A DNA stretch of 64,000 bases, taken from the NCBI RefSeq assembly GCF_023159225.1, contig NC_063188.1, positions 14,777,086 to 14,841,085 on the forward strand. The letters run 5' to 3'. A program made the translations under genes and the position numbers. Within the stretch, counting starts at the first letter, position 1; each line of letters begins with the position of its first letter. Of the stretch, positions 34,952-46,620 are shown piece by piece. This stretch comes from Perognathus longimembris pacificus (lineage: Eukaryota; Chordata; Mammalia; Rodentia; Heteromyidae). The notes beneath the pieces were generated by a model that had not been told where the DNA came from, did no database searches, and saw only the letters and a list, made by a program, of their open reading frames with translations.

Positions 34952-36121
34952 ATGCGCAAATCACAAAGAAACATAACTCAGTTCATCAAAGGACAAGCCA
35001 ACTCGCCAGCTCCAAAAAGCAGCACGACTGGAGAGGAGATGGAGAATAAAAAAGCAAATGAGGACATGTTAACAGGAATGATCGAAACCGTCAGAAATGA
35101 AATCAGAAAACAATTCCAGGAGTTTAGAGCGGAAATCTGGAAGGACACCCAGGAAGCCAAGAAAGAAATGGAAGCAAAACTGGATACAATGCAAGCCTCG
35201 TTTAAAGAAATGGAAGCAAAAATGGATATAATGCAAGCCGCCTTTAAAGAAAATCTCCACACCCTGAGAATTGAAATGCATGAAAAAATAGATTTAAAAT
35301 ACAACTCTTTAAAGGAAGAAATTTCCACGATCAGAGCTGATATGACAACCATGAATAGCTCTCTGACATCCATAAACTCCGCAATTGAAACCATAACACA
35401 AAGAGTGGACCATATGGAATCCAGAATCTCTCGCCTGGACGATGAAGCAGCTGACAACAACCAGAAAATGACCACACTCCAAGAAAAGGTGAAGCTTCAG
35501 GGAAGATTACTCCAGGAACTAATGGACAAAGACAAGAGATATAATCTGCGTATAATTGGAATAGAAGAAGGAGCCGAATATCAGAGCAGAGGGCTTAATC
35601 ATGTTCTCAATAAAGTTATTGCAGAAAACTTCCCCAATCTCACAGGGGACCCCATCCAGGTAACCGAAGCCTATAGGACACCTGGCAGGCCAGACCCCAG
35701 GAAAACCACCCCAAGGCACATAATATTCAAGACTACAGACCTCAAGATTAAAGAGCAAATTCTGAATTCAGCCAAAGCGAAGAAGGAAACTTTTTTCAAT
35801 GGGAAGAGGATTCGAATAACATCCGACTTATCCACACAAACTTACCAAGCTCGAAGTGAGTGGAAGAACACCATCCAAGTACTTCAGAATAACAATTTAC
35901 AACCTCGGATCAAATATCCAGCGAAACTGGAGTTCACATTCGAAGGGAGAACCAGATCTTTCCACACCAAAGAGGAGCTAAAGGAGTATGTGAATAAAAA
36001 ACCAGCCCTACAGCGAATATTAAGAGGGGAAGCCCACCCAACAGAGATCGTAAAAGACACACAGACAGATTCAGAAAGAAACTTCAATAGCCAAAGTCCA
36101 GCAGAAACACAAGCTCACTAA
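34952..36121 (+). CDS. ORF1: L1 ORF1 protein, RNA-binding nucleic-acid chaperone
   Basis: 389 residues from the ATG at 34952; the frame is open further upstream but only from a GTG, and MRKSQRN fits an ORF1p amino end. ORF1p trimerises through a coiled coil and coats L1 RNA in the cytoplasm. Visible parts: a basic head (about 1-30), a long heptad-rich coiled coil (about 32-190), an RRM starting YNLRIIGIEE (about 197-273) and a carboxy-terminal domain with QARSEW and LQPRIKYPAKLEFTFEG (about 298-335). The coiled coil contains a 14-residue tandem repeat (71-84 and 85-98). The protein is longer than human ORF1p (338) and mouse ORF1p (about 357-371). ORF2 begins 51 bases after its stop. Confidence 0.95.
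   Translation: MRKSQRNITQFIKGQANSPAPKSSTTGEEMENKKANEDMLTGMIETVRNEIRKQFQEFRAEIWKDTQEAKKEMEAKLDTMQASFKEMEAKMDIMQAAFKENLHTLRIEMHEKIDLKYNSLKEEISTIRADMTTMNSSLTSINSAIETITQRVDHMESRISRLDDEAADNNQKMTTLQEKVKLQGRLLQELMDKDKRYNLRIIGIEEGAEYQSRGLNHVLNKVIAENFPNLTGDPIQVTEAYRTPGRPDPRKTTPRHIIFKTTDLKIKEQILNSAKAKKETFFNGKRIRITSDLSTQTYQARSEWKNTIQVLQNNNLQPRIKYPAKLEFTFEGRTRSFHTKEELKEYVNKKPALQRILRGEAHPTEIVKDTQTDSERNFNSQSPAETQAH
35162..35245 (+). repeat. 42-bp tandem duplication in ORF1 coiled coil
   Basis: Two in-frame 42-base units encode KEMEAKLDTMQASF and KEMEAKMDIMQAAF. The length equals two heptads, so the coiled-coil register is kept. Confidence 0.95.
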
Positions 36122-36172
36122 AGACAAGAAGAAAAAAAAAAAAACAACAGGAAAAAACAGCCCAACAAGAAA

Positions 36173-39100
36173 ATGGAAGGAGAAAAAACACCCTTATCCT
36201 TGATCTCTTTAAATATAAATGGCTTAAACTCCCCGATCAAGAGGAGCAGACTGGCAGAATGGATCCGCAAGCAAAAAGTTGACATCTGTTGTCTACAAGA
36301 GACCCACCTTACAGCAAGGGACAAAAACAGGCTTCGAATGAAAGGATGGAGCAAGATCTACCAAGCAAATGCACCCACCAAAACGGCAGGTGTAGCCATC
36401 CTGATCTCAGACAAGCTGGATTTCTCTTTAAAGTCCACTCAAAAAGACAAAGAAGGACACTACATATTGATACAAGGAAAAATCCAGAATCAAGACATCA
36501 CGGTAATAAATGTATACTCACCGAACAAAAGAGGCCCGACATATGTCAAGCAAATTCTCACAGAATTACAGAGCAAGATAGATGCAAACACAATCATAGT
36601 GGGTGATTTTAATACTCCTCTCTCTCCAAGAGACAGATCCAACACCCAGAGGATTAGTAAGGGAGCTGAGGACCTAAATAACACCATTGCCCAAATGGAT
36701 CTAACAGACCTATATAGAACCTTCCACCCTACAGAGACCCAATACACCTTCTTTTCAGCAGCCCATGGATCATATTCCAAAATAGACCACGTCATAGCCC
36801 ACACAAAGAACCTCAGCAAATACAAAAGAATTGACATCATCCCATGTATTATATCTGATCACAGTGGATTAAAGGTAACCCTCAACAACAAAGGATACCA
36901 CAGAGCCTATACACACTCTTGGAGGCTAAACCCCACGCTGCTATCCAACACTTGGGCCACAGATCAAATTAAAGATGAAATCAACGAATTCATAAGCCAC
37001 AATGACAAAGAAAACACATCACAAAGAAACCTATGGGACACAGCTAAGGCAGTACTGAGGGGCAAGATCATTGCACTCAGTACCCACATTAAAAGAATGG
37101 AAGCAGAGCAGGTGAATACCCTCACGATGAAACTAAAACAACTGGAGAAACAAGAAATGACAGAATCTAAAACGACTAGGAGGGGAGAGATTACAAAGAT
37201 TAAAGAAGAGATAAATCTGATTGAAAATAGAAAGACCATTCAACAAATAAATAAGACTAAAAGCTGGTTCTTTGAGAAAATAAACAAAATTGACAGACCC
37301 CTTGCAAGACTCACAAAAAAAAGAAGAGAAGAGACTCATATACGTAAAATCAGGGACTCCACAGGAAAAATTACAACAAATACACACGATATTCAAACAA
37401 TCATAAGGAGCTATTTCCAAAACCTCTACTCAACAAAAAACAATAATTTTACAGAAATGGATCAATTCTTAGAGAAGTACAAACTGCCCAAACTGAACCA
37501 AGAAGAAATAAATCAACTAAATAAACCAATAACTTACGGTGAGATACAGGAGGTAATCAAGAACCTCCCTACTAAGAAAAGCCCAGGCCCAGATGGATTC
37601 ACCAATGAATTCTACAAAACCTTTAGTGAGGAGCTAATTCCAATACTCCTCAAACTCTTCCGCGAAATAGAAACGGAGGGAAAAATCCCGAACTCATTCT
37701 ACGAAGCTAATATCATACTCATCCCCAAACCAGGCAAAGACCCAACAAAAAAAGAGAACTACAGACCAATATCACTAATGAACACAGATGCAAAGCTCCT
37801 CAATAAAATATTAGCTAACAGGATCCAGAAAGTGATCAAGAATATCATACATCATGACCAAGTAGGCTTCATCCCTCAGTCACAAGGATGGTTCAACATC
37901 CGTAAATCAATCAATGTAATTCACCACATAAACAGAACTAAAATCAAGAATCACATTGTTATCTCAGTCGATGCCCAAAAAGCCTTTGACAAAATACAAC
38001 ATCCATACCTATTAAAAGCTTTGGAGAGAACAGGAATAGATGGAACATTCCTCAAAACAATAAAAGCCATATACAACAGACCAACTGCTAATATCATATT
38101 AAATGGAGAGAAACTTAAATCATTCCCCCTAAACACAGGAACAAGACAAGGATGCCCACTCTCCCCACTTCTGTTCAACATAGTACTGGAATCCCTAGCC
38201 ATAGCAATAAGGCAAGAGGAGGACATCAAAGGGATCCACATCGGCAAGGAAGAAATCAAGTTATCCCTATTCGCAGACGACATGATCTTATATCTCAAGG
38301 ACCCAAAAAACTCAGTACCCAAACTCCTACATCTAATAAACCAATTTGGCAAAGTAGCAGGATACAAAATCAATCCACAAAAGTCAGCAGCTTTTCTGTA
38401 CACCAGCAATAGACAAACAGAAAAGGAAATTATGGAAACGATTCCATTTACAGTAGCCAAAAAAAGAATAAAGTACCTAGGGATCAACTTAACCAAGGAC
38501 GTGACGGACCTATTCAATGAAAACTACAAAAATCTAATAAGGGAAATCAAAGAAGACACAAGGAGATGGAAAGACCTCCCATGCTCATGGGTAGGCAGAA
38601 TCAATATAGTGAAAATGGCCATACTGCCCAAATTGTTATACAAATTCAATGCAATACCTATCAAAATCCCAGCCACATTCTTCACTGAAATAGAGAAACC
38701 AATCCATAAGTTCATATGGAACAGCAAAAAACCTAGAATAGCCAAAGCAATTCTAGGCAAAAAACATAGTGCAGGAGGTATCACCATACCAGACTTCAAG
38801 CTCTACTACAAGGCCATCATAACAAAAACAGCATGGTATTGGTATAAAAACAGATCGGAAGACCAGTGGATTAGAATTGAAGACCCAGAAATAAAACCGC
38901 ACTCTTACAGCCAACTGATATTCGACAAAGGAGCTAAAGACATACAATGGAATAAACATAGCCTCTTCAACTACTGGTGCTGGGAGAACTGGGCAGCCAT
39001 ATGCAGAAAACTCAAAGTAGACCCAAGCCTATCACCATGCACCAAGATCAACTCAAAATGGATCAAGGACCTCAACATCAGACCTGAATCCTTGAAACTA

Positions 39101-40000
39101 CTGAAGGACAGAGTAGGAAAGACACTAGAACTTATAGGCACAGGAAGGAACTTCCTGAATAGAGTCCCAGGCGCACAACAAATAGGGGAAAGACTCAACA
39201 AATGGGACTACTACAAATTAAAAAGTTTCTGCACAGCTAAGGTCATAGCCACCAAAATAGAAAGACAGCCAACGATATGGGAAAGGATATTTACCAGCAC
39301 AGCAACAGACAAAGGCCTGATATCTGTCATCTACAGAGAACTCAAAAAACTAAGCCCCTCCAAGCCCAATAAACCTATTAGGAAATGGGCAAAAGAGCTA
39401 AAGAGAGACTTCACAAGAGAAGATATAAAAATGGCAAAGAAACACATGAGGAAATGCTCAACATCCCTGCTAGTAAAGGAAATGCAAATAAAAACAACCC
39501 TGAGATACCACCTCACCCCAGTTAGAATGGCCTATACTCTGAACTCAGGAAACAACAAATGCTGGAGGGGCTGTGGGGAAAGAGGAACCCTTCTCCATTG
39601 TTGGTGGGAGTGCAAATTAGTACAGCCACTTTGGAGAACAGTATGGAGGTTTCTCAAAAAGCTCAATATAGACCTACCCTATGACCCAGCCATACCACTC
39701 CTAGGCATCTATCCTAAACAGCAAAACCCAAGATATCAAAAGGACATTTGTACTTCCATGTTTATCGCAGCACAATTCACAATAGCCAAAATTTGGAAAC
39801 AACCCAGATGCCCCTCCACAGATGAATGGATCCAAAAAATATGGTACTTATACACAATGGAATACTACATAGCGATTAGGAATGGTGAAATATTGTTATT
39901 TGCAGGGAAATGGTCAGAACTCGAACAAATAATGTTGAGTGAGACAAGCCTAGAACACAGAAAACAAAGGGGCATGATCTCCCTGATATATGACTGTTAA
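36173..40000 (+). CDS. ORF2: L1 ORF2 protein, endonuclease and reverse transcriptase
   Basis: 1275 residues, the same length as human ORF2p, from the ATG at 36173. The amino-terminal APE-type endonuclease keeps N14, E43, Y115, D145, N147, D205 and H230 (motifs LNIN, QETH, GDFNT, IDHV, SDHSG). A PIP-like segment ([10 protein letters not shown], about 410-419) precedes the reverse transcriptase, whose catalytic aspartates are D600 ([11 protein letters not shown]) and D702/D703 (FADDM). The cysteine-rich end has C1130, C1134, H1142 and C1147. It nicks DNA at T-rich sites and primes cDNA synthesis on the L1 poly-A. No stop or frameshift is seen. Translation presumably follows the ORF1-ORF2 reinitiation mode known for L1. 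Confidence 0.97.
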   Translation: MEGEKTPLSLISLNINGLNSPIKRSRLAEWIRKQKVDICCLQETHLTARDKNRLRMKGWSKIYQANAPTKTAGVAILISDKLDFSLKSTQKDKEGHYILIQGKIQNQDITVINVYSPNKRGPTYVKQILTELQSKIDANTIIVGDFNTPLSPRDRSNTQRISKGAEDLNNTIAQMDLTDLYRTFHPTETQYTFFSAAHGSYSKIDHVIAHTKNLSKYKRIDIIPCIISDHSGLKVTLNNKGYHRAYTHSWRLNPTLLSNTWATDQIKDEINEFISHNDKENTSQRNLWDTAKAVLRGKIIALSTHIKRMEAEQVNTLTMKLKQLEKQEMTESKTTRRGEITKIKEEINLIENRKTIQQINKTKSWFFEKINKIDRPLARLTKKRREETHIRKIRDSTGKITTNTHDIQTIIRSYFQNLYSTKNNNFTEMDQFLEKYKLPKLNQEEINQLNKPITYGEIQEVIKNLPTKKSPGPDGFTNEFYKTFSEELIPILLKLFREIETEGKIPNSFYEANIILIPKPGKDPTKKENYRPISLMNTDAKLLNKILANRIQKVIKNIIHHDQVGFIPQSQGWFNIRKSINVIHHINRTKIKNHIVISVDAQKAFDKIQHPYLLKALERTGIDGTFLKTIKAIYNRPTANIILNGEKLKSFPLNTGTRQGCPLSPLLFNIVLESLAIAIRQEEDIKGIHIGKEEIKLSLFADDMILYLKDPKNSVPKLLHLINQFGKVAGYKINPQKSAAFLYTSNRQTEKEIMETIPFTVAKKRIKYLGINLTKDVTDLFNENYKNLIREIKEDTRRWKDLPCSWVGRINIVKMAILPKLLYKFNAIPIKIPATFFTEIEKPIHKFIWNSKKPRIAKAILGKKHSAGGITIPDFKLYYKAIITKTAWYWYKNRSEDQWIRIEDPEIKPHSYSQLIFDKGAKDIQWNKHSLFNYWCWENWAAICRKLKVDPSLSPCTKINSKWIKDLNIRPESLKLLKDRVGKTLELIGTGRNFLNRVPGAQQIGERLNKWDYYKLKSFCTAKVIATKIERQPTIWERIFTSTATDKGLISVIYRELKKLSPSKPNKPIRKWAKELKRDFTREDIKMAKKHMRKCSTSLLVKEMQIKTTLRYHLTPVRMAYTLNSGNNKCWRGCGERGTLLHCWWECKLVQPLWRTVWRFLKKLNIDLPYDPAIPLLGIYPKQQNPRYQKDICTSMFIAAQFTIAKIWKQPRCPSTDEWIQKIWYLYTMEYYIAIRNGEILLFAGKWSELEQIMLSETSLEHRKQRGMISLIYDC

Positions 40001-40226
40001 CAAAGGGAGATGGAGAGACAGTAGAGACCAAGTCTGTGAACACTGTATATGTGCTTGATACATTGTATACTGCATATGGGTCTACCTGACCTAGACAAGG
40101 GATGGGAAAACAGGTTGTAAGATATCACAAGAAATGTACACAATGCCCTACTATGTAACTGCACCCTCTTTGCACAGCACCTTGTAAAAAAAAAAAAAAA
40201 TTTATGTTCAATTGATAATAAAAAAA

Positions 40227-40257
<31 letters not shown>
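40001..40257 (+). other. L1 3' UTR, polyadenylation signal and A-tail
   Basis: ACTATGTAACTGCACCC aligns with the older L1 3' UTR at 61580. It has an internal A-run (40186-40200), the AATAAA at 40217-40222 and the terminal A-tract. It lacks the long G-rich purine tract of the older copy. Confidence 0.85.
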
Positions 40258-40265
<8 letters not shown>

Positions 40266-40273
40266 TTGAAAGG
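40258..40273 (+). repeat. L1 target-site duplication, 3' copy
   Basis: Same 16 bases as 33752-33767; the left edge merges with the A-tail, so the start is approximate. Confidence 0.92.
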
Positions 40274-41636
40274 TTTGCCATAACAAGACAAAAAGAATTT
40301 CCAGACAGCCTAATGATTTCAGTGTAGCCAGTACCCACTTTCTGAAGAAAGAACAGTCTTAATGAAATCATATCGAACATTTGGAAAATTGTCTTTACAT
40401 TGTGTTTCCTTAAGCAGCTACATCTTATTAATAGTACAAGCCTAATTATTTTTAAAGAATTAGAAAAAATGCTCTGCTGAGTCTGTCTCTCAGAAAGGGT
40501 TCAAAGCTTGAATGGTTCATGGGAACAATTTGCTAGTCTAGAGAATTCTTCCCATTTTGGTCAGGGCCTCCTATGGAGAGATTTATGTGCAGTGTGTGTC
40601 AAGAGGCAAAATAATGGCGTTTTCTCTGCTACACAATGACTCGGACGTTTGCTGAGTGCAGAAATGCACCTTTAAACCAGAGAAAGAGAAAAGAGAGTCT
40701 GCCCTGATCCAATCATTTTGAAAAGCCTTGCACACTGAAGCTGGGACCAAACATAATGACAGGATTTAATTGCTAATGCTGTAGAGGCAATGTGCCTCTT
40801 GATGTGTTGACCTTTAACCCAAACTTGGAAGGGTGAAAAAAGGGAGGGGATGGTTTCTTCTCCCCTTCTGCCAGCCTGCTTCCCCACCCCCTACATCTCA
40901 CCCTGCTTGCCTTTAACCCAGTCCTTGTACCCTTAACATTCAACTCTCCCAGCCATTCCCATTATTTGCTCCAGCTTGGGAGACCAAGGGAGAATGAATA
41001 GAAAAATAAAAAAAGAAGATGGGAGGACAATGAGAGAAGGAAGTCTGCAAGTAGCTGACAGCTGCTTAGAAGCAGGGGGCACAATTACAGCTACTGAAAT
41101 AAGAGCTACACTCGTGCTCCCTTGAAGTTACTACCTACCCTACTCACAGTATCTCCAGATACCTTTTAGCGTGTCTCTTCTTTTCCCCCATCTCATCTTT
41201 TTCCCATCGATATTTATCATTTCTCCTTACTTGCTTACTTAGAAATGGCAGAATCTCGAGCTGGTTAAACCCAAGACTCTGCCTATTATATAGCTGCACC
41301 ATGGTGACTGGGCACCTGAATGTAGCTAGAGCAAACCAAATGTTTTTTGGTCTTACCATAAATTTACATGCCTAAATCAGCCCTTGATGCTCGGTACTGC
41401 TCATCAAGGTGACTACTGGTCCAGTTGCTCTCCTGCTCCTTCAGAAAACTTTCACAACTTATTTTTGTCAAATGTCTTCACTGTTCCCTAGCCACACTGG
41501 CTTACTTTGTTTTTCACTTGCCAAGTGCATTCCCACCCAGTATGCTCATTAATTCTACAGTACCTAGAATTATAGTCTGATAAAATGGAGTCCTCACAGG
41601 CAGTTTTCTTATTTGCTTGTTGGCTTGTTTATATTT
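40274..41636. other. Non-coding stretch without SINEs
   Basis: Continues the host sequence interrupted by L1. TGACCTTTAACCC at about 40809 is a nuclear-receptor-type motif. No exon is seen. Confidence 0.4.
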
Positions 41637-41980
41637 TTTGGCAATACTGGGGTTTTAAGTTCAGGACTGTGCTAAGCAAGTACTCTACCACTTGAGCACA
41701 CTTTATGTCCCTTTTTGCTTCAGTTTATTTTTCGGATAGAGTTTTTTACTTTTGCCCAGGACTACTTTGTGAAAATGATACACCATACCTGTGCCTCCCA
41801 TGTAGCTGGGATTACCAGTTTGTACTACTACACCTGGCTTGTTCTTTGAAACTAGGGCCTCATTAACTTGGTTTTTTTTTTCTTGTGTCTTTTATTAGCC
41901 AGAACTGGTAGAACCTTGATCCTTCTAATCTCCACCTCCCAAGTAACTAGGATTGCAGGCATGAGCTACCATATCCAGCC
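41637..41980 (-). repeat. Old ID and B1-like SINEs
   Basis: GGCAATACTGGGGTTTTAAG (ID-type end) is followed by two antisense 7SL-like heads (GTAGCTGGGATTACCAG and AGTAACTAGGATTGCAGGC). Confidence 0.6.
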
Positions 41981-42820
41981 CTCAAATCTTTGACATTAAT
42001 TTTTCAGTGCATCTAATGGGACATGCCCATACAATACAGTCTACTAAGTAGTAGTTTCAAATAAATACTAATTAAGTTATGTAGTTTTTTTTTAAGATCT
42101 TGCTTGGAATTGTTGGAGATCACCAGAAATGATTATCAATGTTGTGATAACTAATTTACACCTAATGCACACATAAGGCCAATATACTGCCTGTGGATCC
42201 TTCATCATTTCTATCCAGTGAGGCTTGTTTGGGCAACTAAGCAGGACTTCTTACCATGTACTTGGTATGTCTTTGTTCTCTTACCTCACATATTATCAAG
42301 TTTGGAAGTAAGGCAGTAATTAAAACTCTCAACACCAGTACCATACCACCTCTCTATATTGATCAGTTTCTACTCAGTGAAACACATACTTGATTTTTTT
42401 TGTGTAGAAGATGACAGTTGTATGTACTCTTGGCAAAGGGGGAGAACTGACATAAAGATGGTACTTTTTCATAGTCACTGAGCCTAAAAGGAACTTACAG
42501 TGTATTCATCTTTGTCCAAGCAGTAACTCTCTTGAAACTTAACAAAATATGGTTATTTTGTTAAGGCACCATTCATTTAACAAATTCTGGAAAGAAGGTC
42601 ATTATTTCTTCTTTTTATTATTACTCTTCTGTAATGAACCTCTTTGGGATGGAGAAATGTATATTCAAATTTGAAAGATAGTCATTTACTTTTGAGTTTT
42701 TCTTGCTCTTGAAATAAGTAAAGCATTGGTGATAGGAAATATAAATGCACAGGGTAAATAGTACAAAAGCTGCACATAGCCTGATTAAATTGCCTTAATT
42801 TAGAGTAAAGAACCTGGGAA
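41981..42820. other. Non-coding stretch
   Basis: No recognised gene or repeat. Confidence 0.4.
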
Positions 42821-43031
42821 GAGCTGGGAATCTGGCCTAGTGGTAGAGTGTTTGCCTCGTATACATGAAGCCCTGGGTTTGAGTCCTCAGCACCATATAT
42901 ATATATATGCATGCCAGAAGTGGCACAGTGGCTCAAGTGGTAGAGTGCTGGCCTTGAGCAAAAAGAAGCCAGGGACAGTGCTCAGGCCCTGAGGTCAAGC
43001 CCCAAGACTGGCAAAAAAACAAAACAAAACA
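42821..43031 (+). repeat. IDL-Geo SINE
   Basis: GAGCTGGGAATCTGGCCTAG to CCCAAGACTGGC, with a mutated B box (GTTTGAGTCC), a short TA run inside and an AAAAC-type tail. Confidence 0.88.
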
Positions 43032-43037
43032 GTTGCA

Positions 43038-43242
43038 GTATCAGGCCTTGAACTCTCGTTTGGTTTTTACCACGTGAGCCCCTTAATCCATTTAATCCAT
43101 GCCTCTAGCCTAGCTTTTTGTTGATTATTTGGAGGTGGAATATATTGAGAAGTTTTCTACCTAGGCTAACTATGAACTGATAGCCTCCCCGTCTCGGCAA
43201 TTTAAGTAGCTAGAATTTCAGATGTGAGCCACCCAGCTCAGC
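43038..43242 (-). repeat. Old composite SINE
   Basis: ATCAGGCCTTGAACTCTCG to TCAGATGTGAGCCACCCAG; strongly diverged. Confidence 0.5.
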
Positions 43243-43493
43243 CCTTTATGTCTTAGTTATTTTTCAGATAGTGTCTCACTCCCCATCTATGCCTTTATTC
43301 TAGCATGAAATTTAAGTAGGTTGCACAGTGAAGAAGGAATGGCAAATGCAGATACTATTTTGCCAACAAATTTCTTGCCTTTTTGAATATCACGCAAGGA
43401 AAAGGCAGAGGAAATCTTAGATTGTGTAATCTATTTCAACTATCTTTAGAAAGGAGACATTTTTAATGTAGTCCAGGCTGGCTTTTTGTTCTT

Positions 43494-43632
43494 TAAAAAA
43501 ATTGTTATTATAAAGGTGATGTTACAGAGGGGTTACAGTTACATAAATCAGGTAATGAGTACATTTCTTTTGGAAACAATAAAACCCCAAATCAGGTAAT
43601 GAGTACATTTCTTTTGGAAACGATAAAACCCC
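43494..43632 (-). mobile_element. Antisense L1 3' end with 44-bp tandem duplication
   Basis: AGGTGATGTTACAGAGGGGT matches the antisense L1 3' terminus at 21834. The segment starting AAATCAGGTAATGAGTACAT (43545-43588) is directly repeated at 43589-43632 with one base change. Confidence 0.75.
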
Positions 43633-43730
43633 AAAGACAGCCTTTTCAGGTTGTCTTTAAACTCAGTCTTCTTGCCTCAACCTCTCAACTGCTGGGATTA
43701 TAGGGCATCTATTACCATACCCAACAAGAA
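43633..43730 (-). repeat. B1-like SINE end
   Basis: CTCAACCTCTCAACTGCTGGG and ATTATAGGGCATCTATTACC; it continues a 7SL-like element interrupted by the L1 piece (CCAGGCTGGCTTTTTGTTC at 43473). Confidence 0.5.
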
Positions 43731-44755
43731 AAATTCTTTAGATAAATACACATGAGCTAGAATTGCAAAATTTCTGAATATGGACTATAAGTGGCTAGAA
43801 ATCTAGGGTTACAAGTTCTCTTGAGTTTAAAAAATAAGCAGTAATTAAGACTCTGTCTTTTTGTAGAAAATACTTTAAACTCTTACTTAGCCTCTATAGT
43901 AGAGCAGTGTATAACAGATCCCAAGAACTTGAATTTCCTTCCATGCCTGAATGTTTTTATGACCCCATTTCCACCATGATAAATAGAATTGTTCTCTCAC
44001 TTGAATGCATATGCAGTTTTGTGTATGGATGGGTACAATCTCTACTTCATTGAACATAGATTGATTGATGAAATTCTTGATAAAACCAAACTCACTGATT
44101 TTGAGTTTTTGATCATTTGGACAGGAACCAAGCAGAAGTTTCCTTTACATTACTCATACGACAGAGTTCACTTAGCAAGTTAATATCACAGACAAGACTC
44201 AGGAAGAGTATTTAACTGTTTAGGAGAAAATACAACTTCCAATCAATTCGTGGACATATATTTTGTGATAAAAACACTTACAGTGCTAGCTGCTTTTATT
44301 AATTCATATTGTCCTCAAAGTTACTTAGAAATTACTTTCAGTGATTGAATGCATTTGATGCTTTCCCCTTATAGTTTGTTTGGGTACTGGAAATGTACCC
44401 CAGGAGGGCCTCATACATTTTTAGTACATACTCAAAACAGTAGCTATGCCCCATGACACAGCTAGTTCAGTTTAAGTGTATACTGTGACCAGCGCTGGTT
44501 GCAGAAACCTTACCATCCTATATCTGGTGGGCAAGATGTTTTTATTCTTATTCTGAAACTATGGTGAATTCGGGGTAAAAATGCATGGAGTTTCCTTGAT
44601 TGGTGCCAGGTGAAAATAAGTAACACCTACATTTGGCAGGAAGTTGACCGACTTACTTAGAGTATCCCATTATGAAGTTCTCTAGACATCCAGGCATATC
44701 CACCTGTGATTGGACTTAGGGCCACATAATATTTCTACTTTCTTTTGATTTTCTG
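43731..44755. other. Non-coding stretch
   Basis: A 64-codon frame at 43989-44183 has no domain and no splice context that I can support. Nothing else is seen. Confidence 0.4.
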
Positions 44756-44840
44756 ATGATGGTATCGGGAATTTGAACTCAGGGCCTCACACTTACTTGC
44801 TAGGCAAACACTCTTATCACTTAAACCACATTCTTGGTCC
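44756..44840 (-). repeat. ID-type SINE
   Basis: GAATTTGAACTCAGGGCCTC and CTTGCTAGGCAAACACTCTT are an antisense ID monomer. Confidence 0.65.
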
Positions 44841-45185
44841 TTTTTTTTCCTTTTTTGTTTGTCCAGGCAGAGACCATAATTCTTCTACTTCCACTTCCCT
44901 ATCTTCTACTTTCACTGCCTATCAGCTTGCATGATAGGCAGGTTTGTTTTCCTTAATTTCTTAATATCCAGTTGCTTTTATTTGTGGGTAGGGGGAATCC
45001 TACTGTCAAGTTAAATATGAATATTAAAAATATTACCGTGCATATGTATGTGTATACACATATATTGGTGCCATTGGAGTTCAAACTCAGAACTTTATGC
45101 TTTCCAACAAGTGTTCCTACTGCTGAGCCATTCCTCTGGTTTTGTCATGTTCCTCTGTGTTTGGGGTTTTATCATTTGCTTTCGT
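44841..45185. other. Diverged SINE-like and AT-rich sequence
   Basis: A faint ID-like phrase (GAGTTCAAACTCAGAACTTT) at about 45078; no gene. Confidence 0.3.
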
Positions 45186-45398
45186 TTTTTTTCAATACTG
45201 GGGCTTTACTCAGGGATCTGACACATGCTCGGCTTTCTTGCTGCCAGTTAAACCACACCTGTAGCTCTGCTTTCTCTGATTGTTTTGGAGATTGACTCTG
45301 ATGGAGTTTTCTGCCTAGACTGGCTTCAAACTTCAGTAGTCCAATCTCAACCCTCCTGACAGGCTAGGATTACAGATGTGAATCACTGCTGCTCAACT
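45186..45398 (-). repeat. 7SL-like/ID composite SINE
   Basis: TCAATACTGGGGCTTTACTC to GATTACAGATGTGAATCACTG. Confidence 0.65.
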
Positions 45399-45421
45399 GT
45401 TCTTGCTTGGTTTTGCTCTGT

Positions 45422-45656
45422 GGGGGGGGGGGTCAGTTTGGGGGCTTGAACTCAGGCCCTAGACTGTTCTTGAGCTCTTCTGCTCAAGGCTGGCACTCTA
45501 CCACTTTGAGCCACAGCTCCACTTTGGTTTTCTGGTAGTTAATTGGGGATAATGAAGTCTCTTGGCCTTTTCTGCCTAGGTTGGTTTTCAATCATGATCC
45601 TCAGATCTTAGCTTCCTGAGTAGCTGTGCTTATAGACGTGAGCCACCAGAGTCTGG
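45422..45656 (-). repeat. 7SL-like/Geo composite SINE
   Basis: An oligo-G run, then GGGGCTTGAACTCAGGCCC to TATAGACGTGAGCCACCAGAG. Confidence 0.8.
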
Positions 45657-46000
45657 CTTCTGATTTGTTTTTGAGATAGGGTCTCACTAGTTTTTTTTCT
45701 CAGGGTAGTCTTGAACCTCAATATTTCTACCTCTGCTTTCTTTTTTTTAAATTTTATTTTTATTTTTTGCCAGTCCTGGGAACTGAACTGAGGGGCCTGA
45801 GCACTGTCCCTGGCTTCTTTTTGCTCAAAGCTAGCACTCTGCCAGCTTGAGCCACAGCACCACTTCTGGCCTTTTCTATATATGTGGTGCTGAGGAATTG
45901 AATCCAGGGCTTTATGTATACGAGGCAAGCATTCTTGCCACTAGACCATATTCCCAGTCCCCTCTTCCTCTGCTTTCTGAGTAGCTGGGATTACAGGCAT
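45657..46000 (-). repeat. B1-like SINE split by a later insertion
   Basis: TTTTTGAGATAGGGTCTCAC and CTGGGATTACAGGCATGAG are the two ends of one 7SL-like element, separated by the IDL-Geo copy at 45742-45962. Confidence 0.7.
45742..45962 (-). repeat. IDL-Geo SINE nested in a B1-like element
   Basis: GCCAGTCCTGGGAACTGAAC to CATATTCCCAGTCCCC; CCTCTGCTTTCT flanks both sides. Confidence 0.9.
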
Positions 46001-46390
46001 GAGATTTTATGCAAAGCAATGTTTATACTTTCTTAATTACTTATTATGGTTGTTGCTTATGGAGATTCTGACAGGAACATCAGCACATTGTATCCATTCA
46101 CTTGAGATATTTCCGTATGCTTTGTAGCTGTGTGTTGAAAGTCTTCAGTGTATGTCATGATTTCAGTTGAAGTAGCAAAATTAATCAAAATGGAATCCAT
46201 ATTGTAGAAAAGAGATTTGGTGTATAGAAGTAGAGTTTCAGCTTTATCCTAGCATTGCTCTGGCAGTTGAAAAAACTTTCCTTGATTTATTTTTTAGTAG
46301 TAGGAATTGCCTTGAGAACCATGGTTTCTGCCCTTGAAGAATTGTAGATGGCTTTTCAAAAGGCCTTGTTTGTTGATTTACTTTACTATA
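46001..46390. other. Non-coding sequence upstream of USP26
   Basis: No repeat recognised. It may be intron or promoter-proximal DNA of USP26. Confidence 0.35.
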
Positions 46391-46407
46391 AAAAGTTAGA
46401 TATCCAG

Positions 46408-46620
46408 GGCTGGGGATATGGCCTAGTGGCAAGAGTGCCTACCTCATATAAATGAGGCCCTGGGTTCGATTCCCCAGCACCACATATACAGAAAATGGCC
46501 AGAAGTGGCGCTGTGGCTCAAGTGGCAGAGTGCTAGCCTTGAGCAAAAAGAAGCCAGGGACAGTGCTCAGGCCCTGAGTCCAAGCCCCAGGACTGGCCAA
46601 AAAAAAAAAAAAGAAAAAGA
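46408..46620 (+). repeat. IDL-Geo SINE just upstream of USP26
   Basis: AAAAGTTAGATATCCAG at 46391-46407 is repeated exactly at 46621-46637. Boxes A and B and the A-rich tail are intact. It ends about 150 bases before the putative USP26 splice acceptor. Confidence 0.95.

Larger units (their letters stand above)
33768..40257 (+). mobile_element. Full-length L1 (LINE-1) retrotransposon with both ORFs intact
   Basis: Autonomous non-LTR retrotransposon of about 6.5 kb: 5' UTR (33768-34951), ORF1, a 51-base spacer, ORF2, 3' UTR (40001-40216), AATAAA at 40217-40222 and a terminal A-tract. It is flanked by a 16-bp target-site duplication and no premature stop interrupts either reading frame. L1 copies move by target-primed reverse transcription, in which ORF2p nicks the target and reverse-transcribes the RNA bound by ORF1p. 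All visible catalytic residues are kept, so the copy looks recent and possibly competent; activity is inference. It lies in the same orientation as USP26, 6.5 kb upstream. Confidence 0.96.
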
